Assembly: GCF_010015445.1 (NCBI RefSeq)
Contig: NC_053120.1
Location: 12,748,597-12,812,596 of the forward strand
DNA from: Perca fluviatilis
Taxonomy: Eukaryota; Chordata; Actinopteri; Perciformes; Percidae
Direction: 5' to 3'
DNA length: 64,000 bases
Part shown: piece by piece, positions 1 through 11,859 of the stretch
Layout of the letters: each line of letters opens with the position of its first letter
Numbering within the stretch: the first letter of the stretch is position 1
Translations under genes and position numbers: made by a program
The notes under the pieces: generated by a model
What the model was told of the DNA's origin: nothing
Seen by the model: the letters and a program-made list of their open reading frames with translations, nothing else
Databases searched by the model: none

Positions 1-254
1 TCTATGTGGAAATAAGTTTTTTTGGCATGGTCATCTTTTTCACAACATTCCCTAAGTAAGTACTTGGCCTAAGTTAAGTAGTCTGGTGACTTAAATTGTC
101 ACTCACACTGAACACAACCATTAAATGTGGCCTGCATATAATTACTGTATGGATTTAAGTTAATTTGAAGTGAATGAAAAGAGGACACTTTCGAAATAAC
201 TTTAATGTCAATGAAAGGTCAGAAACACTAATCAAGTGCATGCTGTTTGTGGAA
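1..254. other. AT-rich noncoding stretch
   Basis: Nothing recognised. There is no sustained protein-like frame, no RNA gene and no transposon end. Confidence 0.6.

Positions 255-288
<34 letters not shown>
255..288 (+). repeat. (ATG)n trinucleotide microsatellite
   Basis: About 11 perfect ATG units. It is followed at once by a T-rich stretch ending in AG (299-301), which makes the next 26 bases look like a small exon; see noticed_but_rejected. Confidence 0.95.
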
Positions 289-538
289 GTGTTTTCTTTA
301 GGAACATTTAAAAAGTCATCCCTCAAAGTAAGTTTTCAGTAGTAGATACAGACCTACTTTCTGCCTGCTAGAGGATCAGAGAATACTCAACCCCTCCGTC
401 ACCCCACCACCATCAGCATGACATCAAAACTCTTTGGCAGTCCCCTTATCTGACTGGCATGAGACAAATGCTGGCACTCTCTTACTGTTTTCTTCTTCTT
501 TGCTTTGCCCTCTTTCTGACTTTTTGGGCTATATTCTG

Positions 539-541
<3 letters not shown>

Positions 542-619
<78 letters not shown>
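542..619 (+). repeat. (AC)n microsatellite, about 39 units
   Basis: Uninterrupted AC dinucleotides. Open frames of the TH/CV type across it are read-through of the array and not genes. Confidence 0.98.
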
Positions 620-623
<4 letters not shown>

Positions 624-1418
624 TCCCTTTCACTCTCTGTAGAGTTCACTTTGGCCGTGGAGTGGCTCCTCTACTTGGCACTTCTTGCCTGGCTGACTGA
701 CTTGCTGCTCTTGGCTACGCTGTGTGTGTTTACTCAACAATAACTGAGAGCGGGATGGCTCCACACCAGCTCCTGCTCTCTTTAGAGACACAATCATAAC
801 GACTCATACAGGCCTTTAGTAATGGTTTGTCAGTAATTTGCATCTTTGATTTGAGTGAAAAACATCTTTTGTGATGTCAGCTGATGCAGAAGCACTTTAG
901 TTCATTCATTGCAGTTACAGTGTGTGCTGATTATGCGGGATGTTTAGTCATAATTTGGCTTTCTCAATATCAGTCTTGATATGTCTTTGTGTCTCCATGT
1001 CTGCTCTTTCGCCCACGTGGTGCTGTGGTTTCACTGTGAAACCATTGGACCATCAGCTCCACTGAGACATTTGTATAAACTTATCACTCTGCAGTTGTTA
1101 ATACAACATCATCACGTGTATTTTTTCACAGTTGTGTGAATCCAAAATGATTTTTGGCAGCTCCATCATTCAAATCTTTCTTTTTCTTTGTTTCTGTCTT
1201 TGTTTCTTTTTTTTCATGCCTCTAACGTACATACAGATATAATGTAAATAGCACATTTCTCCTGTGTAATGTGGAAAATGCATAGAATACAAACTTCAGT
1301 CTGCTTGTGGAATTATTAAACCAGAGATGTTTGGACTGCAGGAAATTGAATTTAATGGGACATCTTATGATTTGTGTTCAGTTTAAATTAACTGAACCCC
1401 TTTTGAACATGTGAGTGT
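620..1418. other. Noncoding stretch with a small hairpin
   Basis: No gene seen. The only structure is a perfect 7-bp stem with a 3-base loop at 1027-1043 (GGTTTCA, CTG, TGAAACC). That is short enough to be chance. Confidence 0.5.
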
Positions 1419-1419
1419 G

Positions 1420-1451
<32 letters not shown>

Positions 1452-1452
1452 G
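1419..1452 (+). repeat. (TA)n microsatellite with one G interruption
   Basis: Alternating TA with a single TG break near 1432. It is self-complementary and able to form a cruciform. Confidence 0.95.
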
Positions 1453-2130
1453 TGTTGGATTTGCCTTTCAGACTGATTTGTGGTTCGCCATCTCATTTAG
1501 TCATTCAGGAAGTTTTTCTGTTTGTGTAAAATACAGAGAGAAAGTGTGTTTGGCTGTTTTTGGTCTTTTATTGCTTTGTAATTACAATCAGCAGCAATAG
1601 AAACTATAATCCTGTTGTAGCCTGAAGTTGAGGAATTTTGTCTTTTGAAGATTAGTTCCTGTAAATGGGTTTAAGTTCAAAGCTACCAGTTTAACAACTC
1701 TACTTTGGCCACGATATAGATTTGGGGATCTGCTAAAGTAATAACAACAAAGTTGTGAATGTATAAGCTTTTTTCCATTTCATTGTTTTTAGCAGGGGAT
1801 TCAAAGTTGAGATATTTCATGAGCACTTGTAGAACCTACTCACTGACCTATTTTAATTAAAGGCCTTGTCTCTTGTAGATTATCACCTCATTAAAATATT
1901 TTCCAATGTACTGTATGTAGATGATGTCTAATCAAAAAAGGTGTTTGATTCCTCAGCTCTTGAATGTCATCCATCAGCCATCCATCTGTGTGCAGGGAAG
2001 TTGTCTCTGTGTTAGAACAGATCTTGAATTGCTAAAGCTCTCCCACTTTTCTTGTTTTTCCTTTAACAATGAAAGGACGTGGTTTGCTGTGGGTACTGAT
2101 TGTATGTTGTGCTACATATTTTTTTCCACA
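1453..2130. other. Noncoding stretch
   Basis: AT-rich unique sequence, with frames closed within about 60-100 codons. Nothing recognised. Confidence 0.5.
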
Positions 2131-2226
2131 GCGGCCGGGGGTTCTATTCCGACCTGCGACCTTTTGCTGCATGTCACTCCCCCTCTCTCTTCCCTTTCAA
2201 TAAAGGCCTAAAATGCCCCAAAAAGT
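2131..2226 (+). mobile_element. 5'-truncated tRNA-derived SINE
   Basis: The block matches the 3' two-thirds of the full copy near 45.41-45.60 kb. It shares a degenerate RNA polymerase III B box (GGGTTCTATTCC here, GGGTTCGAAACC there). It also shares the text GACCTG, then CTTTGCTGCATGTCA, a CCCCCTCTCTCT pyrimidine run, and the tail AATAAAGGC...AAAATGCC. The tRNA-like head with the A box is absent, and about 18 bases before the AATAAAGG tail are deleted. Loss of the 5' end fits incomplete reverse transcription. The insert is plus-oriented. I recognise the sequence as a common fish SINE but cannot give a secure family name. Confidence 0.8.
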
Positions 2227-4582
2227 TTTTTTTTGTTATATGTACTTCAACTATGAGGTGTTGTTTTTCTATTATACAGGATTTATGGTAAGGAACAACC
2301 AATGGTCCCTCTGCCTTTGTCTTTCTCTTCTGTCTGCTTCTTTCTCCCACTAAATCACTTTTTGGCAGTTTTTCAAGTTTTGTGGAATAGCCTCTAAGCA
2401 AAAAAGCCCCAAAGTATCAATACATTCAAATGAAATCTCTGCATGTTATGGTTGTGTTAGGTGGTACTCTAAGGAAAAGAAGCAACTATCATTTTATTAA
2501 ATTAGGGTGTGACTTCATCTACAATTAACTTGAAATTGAACAGTGTTTCCTGTGCTGCTACACTGCAGCCATTGATCAATTGACTACATTATGCTTGCAA
2601 AGTCGTCGAGGTAGTTACAACATAAACCGAAATCTAGATCTACGACAACAACTATACTGTGTGATCTACGGCTATACAGGAATTCAAAGTAAACAAAAGT
2701 GGGGGAAAGTTGTCTTTTTAAAAAGCAACAATTTGGGGAGTGAAACACTTTCTGGATTTAGTTGGCTTAGTGTTGACATGGTCTTAAACAGTGTTCTAAA
2801 ATTTATCGGAATAAGTGTGGACACGGTCTTAGCATGTTTGTTTAACCAAAGGCTTTGGCACATTGTTCTCTAAGCAAGATCCCTATTAACCAGCAGCTAG
2901 TGTTTACCCAGCCACTTCATTCACACACAAAAGACTTAAGAGGGGCTGCCTTGAACTAGTGGCTCAGTCCTGTTGTCCAGGGGATCTTAAATGATCACAT
3001 AAGGCAGACACGTACTGCCTTTAGTCCTGACAGAACTAGTCAGCGTAGAAGCATCTTTGCTATAATTTGCCCGCATGATTGCTGTAAAAAATGTCTATTT
3101 GAATGTCCAGCATGGCTGTAAATCGTGACGATAATGTTCGGGAACCAGAAACCATAAATAAAACAGTGACTTAGCACAAATAGAAAAAGCACAAAAGACT
3201 ATAAGAAATTTGACTTAAATGGAAATTCCCTTTCTATCCATTCTAATCCTGTGTTGACCACACTGACCGAGGAATCTAGAGTTAAAGGTCTCACTGGCTG
3301 TAATTCTGAAGTACTGTGAGTTAAATGCCTATCTAGCAAACCACTGCTGGCTAGCCGTCTACCTAATTCAGAACCAACTGAGAAATCCATGCCCCTGTGG
3401 GGCAATAAATGCATTTACAGATTGTCTCATTAATCAGACTTTGTGATAGGCCACAAGGAAAAATATTCAGTGTTCAGATCAGTCTCTTGATGAAAGTTGG
3501 TACTTGCTTCTTCCATCTGCAATTTCTTAAAAATCTAGCTTACAATGGAAAACAAATCAGCCCTTTTTTGATTTAAAAACTAAAGCTGTGAGTCTCGACA
3601 CTCAATGTTTTGGCAAACCCTCAAAGCTTTCTTCACAGTCTTGGGGGACATCTGTTACCATACCCACACAGTCACTGGTAGCCTCTTAAATCCATTTTGG
3701 CTTGATGGCCTCACCATACGGCAGCTTACTTTCAAGGCACAGTTATTGACTCCTGTGTGGTTTGTCTAACTATCCAGATTTTAGGTCTGTTTTAAACCGC
3801 AACAAGTGAAGGAAGAATCGCAGGATGGAAGGACGCAGTTGCGCTACTGACTGTCCAGATGCGTTGACCAGAGGCTCGTAGAATCACTGAGGGAGTCCTG
3901 TGTTTGATGTCTGAGCTGCTTTTTGTGGTGAAATGTGCAGGAATGGTTTTCAGAAGGGTATGGAATAGTCATAGGGCAGGAATCTGCCTTTGTCTTTGTG
4001 TGACTGTGACAGAATGTATGCTATCTTCTTCATCACCGTCTGCCTCTCATTCACTCAGAGACTTTAGCTCATGTAGGGGAACTCTGTACTTAACCCGGTG
4101 GCGGGTGAAAAGGAATCTTGTCAACTGGGACGCTCCCGCCCAGGAATTCATACATTTATCCTGTGGGATGCTGAATGCCGCTCTTGCCCTCCGCAGAATC
4201 TCTCCCTCTCTGAGGTGAATAAAAAAAACGATGGGGAGCAGCTCCCCTGTTTTTCATATTTCCACTTTGAACAGTTATTTAATTTCCCCAGGTGGTGTTC
4301 ATCAAAGCTGACACTGACTTGGATCCAAGTCAAGTTTAAGTTTACTTACTAGTGCGGTTGTGTCCTGCATGCCAACAGTCCTCTCACACCTCACTCTTGT
4401 TTTCCTGTCTCTCTATATATCTGTCTCTGTCTCTCCCCGGCTCTCTCCCCACTCCTCTCCTTCTCTCAAAAAGCATTGATTTCAGCAGGGCAGGAAATGA
4501 AACTGCATTGCCCTGCGACTCCCAGCAGGAGAGGAGGACCCGGGGAGGGAAAGAGGAAGTGGTTCAACGAGTAAAAGAACCT

Positions 4583-4583
<1 letters not shown>
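2227..4583. other. Noncoding stretch
   Basis: No gene recognised. The section 4370-4480 is strongly pyrimidine-rich. An 18-base segment at 4197-4214 lies between a pyrimidine-rich CCGCAG and a GAG/GTGAAT junction, but its codons are uninformative. Confidence 0.45.

Positions 4584-4613
<30 letters not shown>
4584..4613 (+). repeat. T30 homopolymer
   Basis: Thirty consecutive T. On the minus strand this is a poly(A) that could be an old retrocopy tail, but the sequence at 4614-4800, which would lie 5' of such a tail, resembles no retroposon I know. Confidence 0.9.
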
Positions 4614-4617
<4 letters not shown>

Positions 4618-5514
4618 AGGGAAGAAAAGATTGATAGTCTGAGGATGTGAGTGAGGACTGGGATGGGCCCGGCTCAGCTAAGAGAAAGCTGAGAGGGCTA
4701 AGAATGATATTAGGATGGTAAAATATTTTCGTAGAGGCGTTTGACTGACAGCAGGCTTAAATGAACTCTCAGCAAGTCATATCAGTCAAAAAGCTGAAAC
4801 ATTTTACTTATTAAAAAAAAACCCACTTGATAGAAAACTAGACAGAAATAAACAGACACAGAGATGGTGAAGGAAAGGGGCTTTCACTGGTTGAGGTCTG
4901 ATGGCCCCTTTATCTTTGACAACCCCTGACCTTCATCCCCCTATCAGAAGTCAATGATCTTCTCCTCAGAGGGGCCTGTATAAGAGGCTTAGGCCCGCGT
5001 GATCCCACTGCCTGTTTGCTTAACCTCTGCGTGGCTGCCTCAGCCATGCTAAGCTTTGCCCATAAGAGCTCATTACCTCTCAGCCCTCCGTCTCTCTCAC
5101 TATTTCATCCAGCACTGTTGTACACTGTTAAACCCTTCATGCTAAAATATGATGTGAACTGTGAAAAATATGCATACTCTTACAATATAAGTCAAACTCT
5201 TGTCATGTCAACACTTTTGCGCTTGCAAAATACATTTCCATGATTTAAATTTGCAAGTGTTGAGCAATGCATGCAGGCCATATTCTTTTTTTTTAACAGA
5301 AGAAAACAGATTGCCAGCATTCACTGTCCCACAGAAAATTTGAATGGAACATAAAACCTGTCATGTCATTACAGCCATGATTGGAGTAAAGGAGAGATGG
5401 CACCGCTTTAACATCTTTCTAGACATTTAGCCACTCAAATACAACATTTATTGAGCTTTTCATGGAGATGAATAACTGTTTATACTGTTGCATGCATTAT
5501 GTAATGATGTTTTG
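4614..5514. other. Noncoding stretch
   Basis: Nothing recognised. There is ordinary unique sequence, with a short A run at 4814-4823. Confidence 0.45.
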
Positions 5515-5740
5515 AGTGAGGGGCCCGTTCCTGGAGATGTATGCAGCCTGAAGGGTCCTGTTGCAGTGAAATTGAAAAAAAGAAGAAAAGAAATCCCTGC
5601 TATGGGCATTGAGGCTTATTATTCCTGACATGCTCTGTTGAAGCGCTGATTCAAAATGGGCCGGCGCTGATAATTCGGAGCGAGACAGATCGCTGTAATT
5701 CATGACTGTTGGAATTCATGAGTGGGAATTCAAACAATAG
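5515..5740. promoter_or_regulatory. Candidate conserved noncoding element with phased AATTCA motifs
   Basis: This is a compositionally balanced island in AT-rich surroundings, with CpG-containing text such as GGCGCTGATAATTCGGAGCG. It ends with three AATTCA motifs starting at 5697, 5713 and 5727 (spacing 16 and 14 bases). The first two are embedded in a near-repeat, AATTCATGAcTG versus AATTCATGAgTG. The look is that of vertebrate developmental enhancers, but this is a judgement from composition; no alignment was possible. Confidence 0.3.
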
Positions 5741-5870
5741 TGGAGTTAGTCTGAAGTTTCCCCTGCTGGTACTATTCAACAGTTTGGACTACTGTCTACT
5801 CAACGCAGCGACTTGTGGTAGAGTTTGGCAGGGCAAGAGTTTGTCTGAGCTTTCCTTCCTTTAGACTTAC

Positions 5871-5988
5871 TCTGGCTTTTTCTCCCACTCCATCTTCATC
5901 TACTGTGTCCACCTCCTCCTCTTTCTTCTCATCCTCGGAAACTTTGTCCAAAGCAAAGGGTTTCTTATGAAAAGTGTTTGTACTCCAG
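5871..5988 (-). other. Exon-like open segment, minus strand
   Basis: Read on the minus strand, 118 bases (1 + 39 codons) are open and end at a good donor, AGA/GTAAGT. The reading starts WSTNTFHKKPFALDKV and continues into a run rich in Glu, Asp and Lys, ending VGEKAR. The first 17 codons are not explained by base bias; the acidic part could simply reflect the purine-rich strand. The proposed acceptor (AATAG on the minus strand) has a poor pyrimidine tract. I do not recognise the protein. It may be a chance frame. Confidence 0.22.
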
Positions 5989-8072
5989 CTATTGTAGTTT
6001 TATGCTGGAGCATGTTCTGTTCTGGCTCTCTGTTATTGTTACTTCTTTAATTGTCTGTGTGTCCACGACCAGACAGCAGTGACCCATTGTCCCCCACTGC
6101 CCTCGCTTTGCACCCCAGGCTTTGGTTGTCCTTTTACTCTTTAATTTAAAATTGATTTAACTCCAGCCAGCTGGCTAGCTCAAACTCTACTCATGATGGC
6201 CATGAGCAGGAGTGGACATTGCCCTTTGTCTTGCTATTTGTTGATTTGTTTGTACATGTAGACAAAGGAATGAACAAATTCCAAGCAAAGATGTGTTTTA
6301 TAATCGCTAAATAAAGCTACTACAAACAAATGACATTCACTGCCAATCACTTGCTGTCATGCTAACAGTGTTCTGTTGAGGCTCAAGTGATTGCTCTGTG
6401 ATCAGACTAGGTGACTGAAAGAGCAACAAAGAAACATCCCAGTGTGCATTTATTTATTTTTCTATGTCCTAGTCTAGTGTTGTTTGTTGTGTTTAACATT
6501 TTTTAATAAGAAAGAAAAGGGGGAAACTCTGCACAGCTTGTTAGACAATTAGTTGATATGGAAATGGAAAATGAAACCAGGTTTGATTTTGGGGATATTT
6601 GTAGATTCTGTGGTTCATATTGTTTGATTTAGCACTGTGGGGAAATAAAGCTCATTCGGTAGAAAAACATTAAACATACATCCTGTTCCGAACACCAAAA
6701 CAGTCTCTTAACACCTCTAAACATGGCCTCTTAATGATTTGATCATTTGTCTTTGGTTTCTATTTTTTGATTGGTAGTTGTTCATTTTTAAAACCAGATT
6801 AGATGTAAAGGTTGTATGTGCATCACTATAAGATAAGTAATGTGAACTTGAAGGGGGGGAAAATGCTACACTAGTATTACATCATATTTTTTCTAACTTT
6901 TTCCATGTTAGCCGTAGGCCTGTGAGATAAAGGATAAGGAATGAGTGAGAGGAAAATAAGGGAAGGACAATTTTCTTGCCAGCTGCCCTCAGTGTTTAAT
7001 TGGCACAAATAACCCATTGCTAACGAGTGTACTGCATGCTTGTTAAATGTGTTTAGGAAGTCACACACACAAGCACTCTTCTGCTTGCTGAATGAGTTAC
7101 ATCACTCAGTGGTTAACACAAGGTGCCCCTAGAAGTGTTTAGTGAAGCCTCTTTACTTTTAATGTGAAAACCATGCTTTTTTTTAACATAAGTTACATGG
7201 GCTTCCCTGGCTCGAAAGTCATAAAACTTGAAGAAAAACAGTAGTTAAGATGGTCCCAGACAATAGCAGAGAAGTGTTTTACTACTGGTTATGTAGCAGA
7301 TAGCAGCCTTCATGTTTGCCCTCGGTCTGTGCTTACACACTAATGCAGCCAGTGATTGGTGGTATGCATTTTGCAAATGTGCACGCCCCATGTCCCAGTG
7401 TTGGTGGTCTTGGAAAGCCACCAAGATCACCCGGCTGCTCTGTAATGTGAAAGCAATTAGCAGCCAGCGGTTTTACACAGTGCCAATATGTGTGGAATAA
7501 CAAAGGGGAATGTAGGTCAGCGGTGAGCTATAGGTACATGATGTAGCCATCGCATTTCTTTTTTTTTTTTTTGTGATTTAACAATTAAATTTTTTAAAAC
7601 AACATACAAAACGTACAACAGACAATGTGTAGCTACATGTTTGTAGGTACTTAAGATACATATTTGAGGCAAATTTAGCTTTTTCAGCAACTTGACTTTG
7701 TGTATTATTGGCCCATAACAATTGGCAATAAAGTCCTTAGAGAGATTAAATAGATCACATGTTAAAATACTAAATAGGAACGTAACAAAAGGATGGTTTT
7801 TTTTTTAACTTTCTCAACTTTGTAGGAAATTTATTTTCAGATTCTTGGTAGGGTTCATAGTCAAATTCCTGACGTAAATAGGTTTGTAGTTAGTTTAAAC
7901 CCAGATTTATTCAGCTCCCTGCGGACCTCTTTGATGTTTTCACCCTCCGTTTACTTCATCTGACATTCATTTTAATGAGACGGACATTCCCCCTGATTGA
8001 AATCTGCTCCTGACTTATGTTGGAATACAGTAAATCAGTGCCACACACATATTCACATTGGGTTAGATTAAG

Positions 8073-8076
<4 letters not shown>
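5989..8076. other. Noncoding stretch
   Basis: Nothing recognised apart from a T14 run at 7559-7572. All frames are short. Confidence 0.5.

Positions 8077-8131
<55 letters not shown>
8077..8131 (+). repeat. (GT)n microsatellite, about 27 units
   Basis: Uninterrupted GT dinucleotides. Confidence 0.98.
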
Positions 8132-8132
<1 letters not shown>

Positions 8133-9968
8133 ACAGTGTGAGTAGGGTGCGTGCCCTCTGTCACATCTGGCAGCTTGTGGTTTTTTTCATGAACTGCTAA
8201 ATGAGGGGAAAAATACTCCCAGATGCCCTCAGGAAAACTCACCTGGTGTAGAACCGTCTAAGCTTCTTGTTTTCTCTCTCACACACTTTCTGTTGCCCCA
8301 AACTCGCCCAGTTTCACATTGTCCTCCACAAAACATGCAGATACACACGCACACACTCACAGAGGCACACTTTTTAAGCAGTCTTCTGTGTTTGCATTTT
8401 TCTCCATCTCTCTTACATGTCTTTTTTTGCCTGGCTTGGGGTGCATGATAATGAAAACATGCACATGTGACCCGGCCTGAAACATGACCATGCCCTTAAG
8501 TAAAATATTCTGTACTTGTGTCCTAGCATAACCTCAGAATTCAGATTAAGACAAGACATGAAGGACAGTTTGGCAGGCCTACATACATAGTGGGAGCGAC
8601 CACAGCCTCTTCACATGGTAAAGTCATTTTCACCTCGGCCGCTGTGGGAAGAGGAGGCCAGGAGCAACATCCACCCCTCCCATTCCCTCACCTCAAACTC
8701 CCAGCCGGCATATTTCGGGTATCTGAAGGGAGCAGAGCTGGGAGGCATCAGCCCTGAGAGCTGAAAAGCAGCTTTTGTCTCAGACGACCCTTCAAGACCT
8801 CTGTCTGCCTGCTCTATCAGCAAATCATAAACTACACGGCACAACTAGAAACACAGGAGAGGAGAAAAGGCGAGGGGAAGAAAAGGGAGGCAAAAATCAA
8901 CAAGATGAAAGACTTGAAATGCAAAGTAAACAAAGCAGAATCATTGCCAGCTATAGATCAAACACTAACCGTCATATAAATCTTTGCACTTTTTACATTG
9001 TAGATTAACGATGACCTTGACTAATAAGACAGGTTGTCGGGGGCTGGACTGCATTCACACTATATTGGGGAGGGCGAGGTGGAATAAGAGAGAGAGTTGT
9101 TTTAACTCCTATGTTGAATTTAACATTTCAAACTGTGCGTAAATCAAGCATGTCTGCACACTTTATATAGTGAGGTAAGATGCACAAAAAGAGCCATGAT
9201 AAGTTATCAGTTTTCTGTCTTCAGCTGAGACTGTACCGTTTAGCACTGACATTTAGAAACGGGAGCCTCCATCAGCAGCTATCTGCACCCTTCAGTCTCT
9301 CTGCCTGCTTACTAAAAACAGCTCCCATTGGTAGCCACATGCTTCTCTCTCTTTTCCTCTGTTCCCTTTATTCAATTTACACCTTTTCCCCTGCTTTCCC
9401 TGCTGACATATTATAGCATTCCTTCTCTATTAAACTTTTTTTTTGTCATTTCCTTTCTCATCGTCTTCCTCTTTCTTGCCCAGACAGGAAGAAAGCTGCC
9501 TTAGCCGGGGAGTCATTTCAGGCACCATGTCTATCAAAGCATGGCTCACAACTGAGATTTAGTAGGCTTACCGCCTCACCCTCTTAACCCGTCATTTCAG
9601 GATTTCCAGGTTTCACACCAATTGGGCCCTGGATAAACAAGGAAACAGTTGCAGCTGACACACTGCAGCTACTGTTACGAGGAGAGTTAGATAAGATTTA
9701 GACAACATGTAGACCAATAATTTACTTACAGTAGCTTGTAAACATCATGTATTCAAGTTTTTGACAGTCAACACATACGTCAAACTGTAATCTCGTAATC
9801 AGACCCAAATAAGTTATTGCACTTACTTTAATATTTGCAAAAAATTACATTAAATTTTCAAGTTTCCATCATTATGGATCTGGAAATATGTGTTTCAACT
9901 GTTATATGGTATGATGAAGCAGTTCTTTTTAGGTTTTGGGCTCAGCAAGTGGTCACAAAATGAGGCTA
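8132..9968. other. Noncoding stretch
   Basis: No gene recognised. On the minus strand a strong donor (CCAG/GTGAGT) lies near 8240, but no convincing acceptor pairs with it. On the plus strand a long pyrimidine tract with CAG ends at 9483 but has no matching donor downstream. The section 8595-8830 is GC-richer and unassigned. Confidence 0.45.
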
Positions 9969-10530
9969 TTAGGCCGGTTACACACTGCCTGCGTGGCGTG
10001 ATCGTGGTGTTTCTGTTGCGTGTCAGCTGCGTGGCGGCTGCGTGGCTTTACACACCAGAAACGTGTCTGACGCTGTGGTGCTGCTGCTGCTAGCCTTGTC
10101 TGGACACATGTATGTTTCCCATTGATAAAATGAAATACCATGTTAAACATAAATATATACTGATTTGATTACAGCAAAGACAACGTCGGCAGTATTGACG
10201 GCAAAATAGGCTACAGAATATAAATATATATTTTTTTTATTACATTTATATCAAAACCTAGAGACTTTCAAACATCAAAATGTCATTTATAAATATGTAT
10301 TTGTGTCTAAACGACATATAAACATCTTCTCCTATTCTATTTAGCCTGGAAACGCTTCCAACACGCTTGCGTGTCGCGTGAAAAATAGGCGTGGGTTCTA
10401 TTTCTACCAGGCCGCGTGTCATGCAGGCAGTATGTAAGCTCTGACTTGTTAACATGGAAGCCGAAATAAAAACTGTCACGCCACGCAGCTGACACGCTCG
10501 CGCGACGCATCCAGTGTGTAACTGGCCTTA
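9969..10530. mobile_element. GC-ended nonautonomous DNA transposon (MITE-like)
   Basis: The ends are inverted repeats. The left end reads TTAGGCCGGTTACACACTG; the right end, reverse-complemented, reads TAAGGCCAGTTACACACTG. Homology continues inward through GC-rich blocks containing GTGTCAGCTGCGTGGC at both ends (about 10020-10035 and 10483-10498). The flanks are TA on both sides (9967-9968 and 10531-10532), consistent with a TA target duplication, although the exact boundary is uncertain. The core from 10100 to 10340 is AT-rich and has no transposase. A further decayed copy of the left end, inverted, sits inside at 10423-10439 (GCAGGCAGTATGTAAGC). Superfamily not assigned; TA flanks would fit Tc1/mariner or a related group. 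Confidence 0.72.
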
Positions 10531-10532
10531 TA

Positions 10533-11821
10533 GGTTGTTTAGCTTTTTCCCATAGACTCTACATGTGGCCAAAGTTTGACCCTCATCCCTGCTTTGTCCT
10601 GATGTCATTGTACCTTTTACGCAAAGGCCACAAATCTGCTCTAGTTTTCTGCTTCAAATGATGCGTTTTGCCTTTGCACCGCCTGTTAGAGGTTTAAATT
10701 GAATCATCCACAAGTAACAGATCGTAAATCATCAGGGTGGTTTACTGTAGTGTAGGGAAAGCCCCTGTTTAACCACAGGGCCTGAGTTCAAGCGCCTCTT
10801 GGTGAACACCCACGCCCTTCAAGTGTTCCTAAACAAGACAGTGAACGCCTACCGGCCCTTGGAGAGCTCTTCATTAACTGACCCTGCGCTCTGACATCCC
10901 AGTAGAGTGGGGAAAATGAAAAGAAAATGTCCCTACTGGGATCTATAAAGTAGCCCATGCAAATCGGTACACTTCCTCAAAATCTGACTTGGTCTGACTA
11001 AAGTACAGTACAACTGGACCACCAAGCTTTCAGTCAGACCCATCCCTTGACTAGCCTCCTTAAATAAGAGCTATTTAGAAACCGTGGCTTTGGAGTGCAA
11101 ATCCTGAGACTAGTTCCCGTAATTCCTCAGTGTTAAATTATTCTTGTTGTTCTATTGTTCTAGATCTCTTTTGCACGTTGACATAAGTCATAATTTATTT
11201 TCGGTACATTCTCTCGATGTATTCCCATTTAAACACAGTGTTGACCTAAGTGTCACCTGTTTTGGTAAATTGAATTTGGAATTCAATTAACTTGTTATCT
11301 CAGTTTGGCTTACAATAAGAACGCTTCTGCAGGAAGGTTAACGATGGCTATTTTAGGAGGCGTCAGGAGTCAAAAGGCCAAGAAACACAGCCTACAATTG
11401 TGTCATTCAAAAAAAACTAAAACAATTACCTAACACCAATTGTTGTGAACATCTGTCAGCATTCTGCTGTTTGACTGTTGGACTCAGTGATTGACTGCGT
11501 TTGCAACTAAAACCGGCTAGGATTTAACTTGACTTGGCATCTATGTTTCAAGCTGTTATTTACAGGTCCCCAGATTGCGCTACTTTTTGCCTACATGGCT
11601 GCTATTTTGTCTCTGTAAGTGTAAGTTTATGTTAGAGATTTAAAGAACATTAGAAGCTGCTGGACTGCCACTCAGGCAGTGATGCGTTTAAAACAGGGAA
11701 AGAGTGAGTCAAGAGACTGACTACATCTTTGTGTCTCTCATTCGAACGCTGTCTTTAGTAAAATACCTTTGGGAGAGCTACTGTATAACACACTGTTGAC
11801 GGCCAGTGACCCCTCCAGCTC

Positions 11822-11823
<2 letters not shown>
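10533..11823. other. Noncoding stretch
   Basis: Nothing recognised. The text GGGCCTGAGTTCAAGCG near 10780 weakly resembles a polymerase III B box but has no accompanying A box. Confidence 0.45.

Positions 11824-11858
<35 letters not shown>
11824..11858 (+). repeat. (TG)n microsatellite
   Basis: About 17 uninterrupted units. Confidence 0.97.

Positions 11859-11859
<1 letters not shown>

Noticed and set aside
302..327. 26-base segment between TTTCTTTAG and AAA/GTAAGT
   Set aside because: The splice-like signals are good but there is no phase partner and the peptide is only 8 residues; kept out as probable chance.
9421..9530. Strong acceptor-like pyrimidine tract and CAG at 9483
   Set aside because: No donor within a normal exon length and no sustained frame after it.
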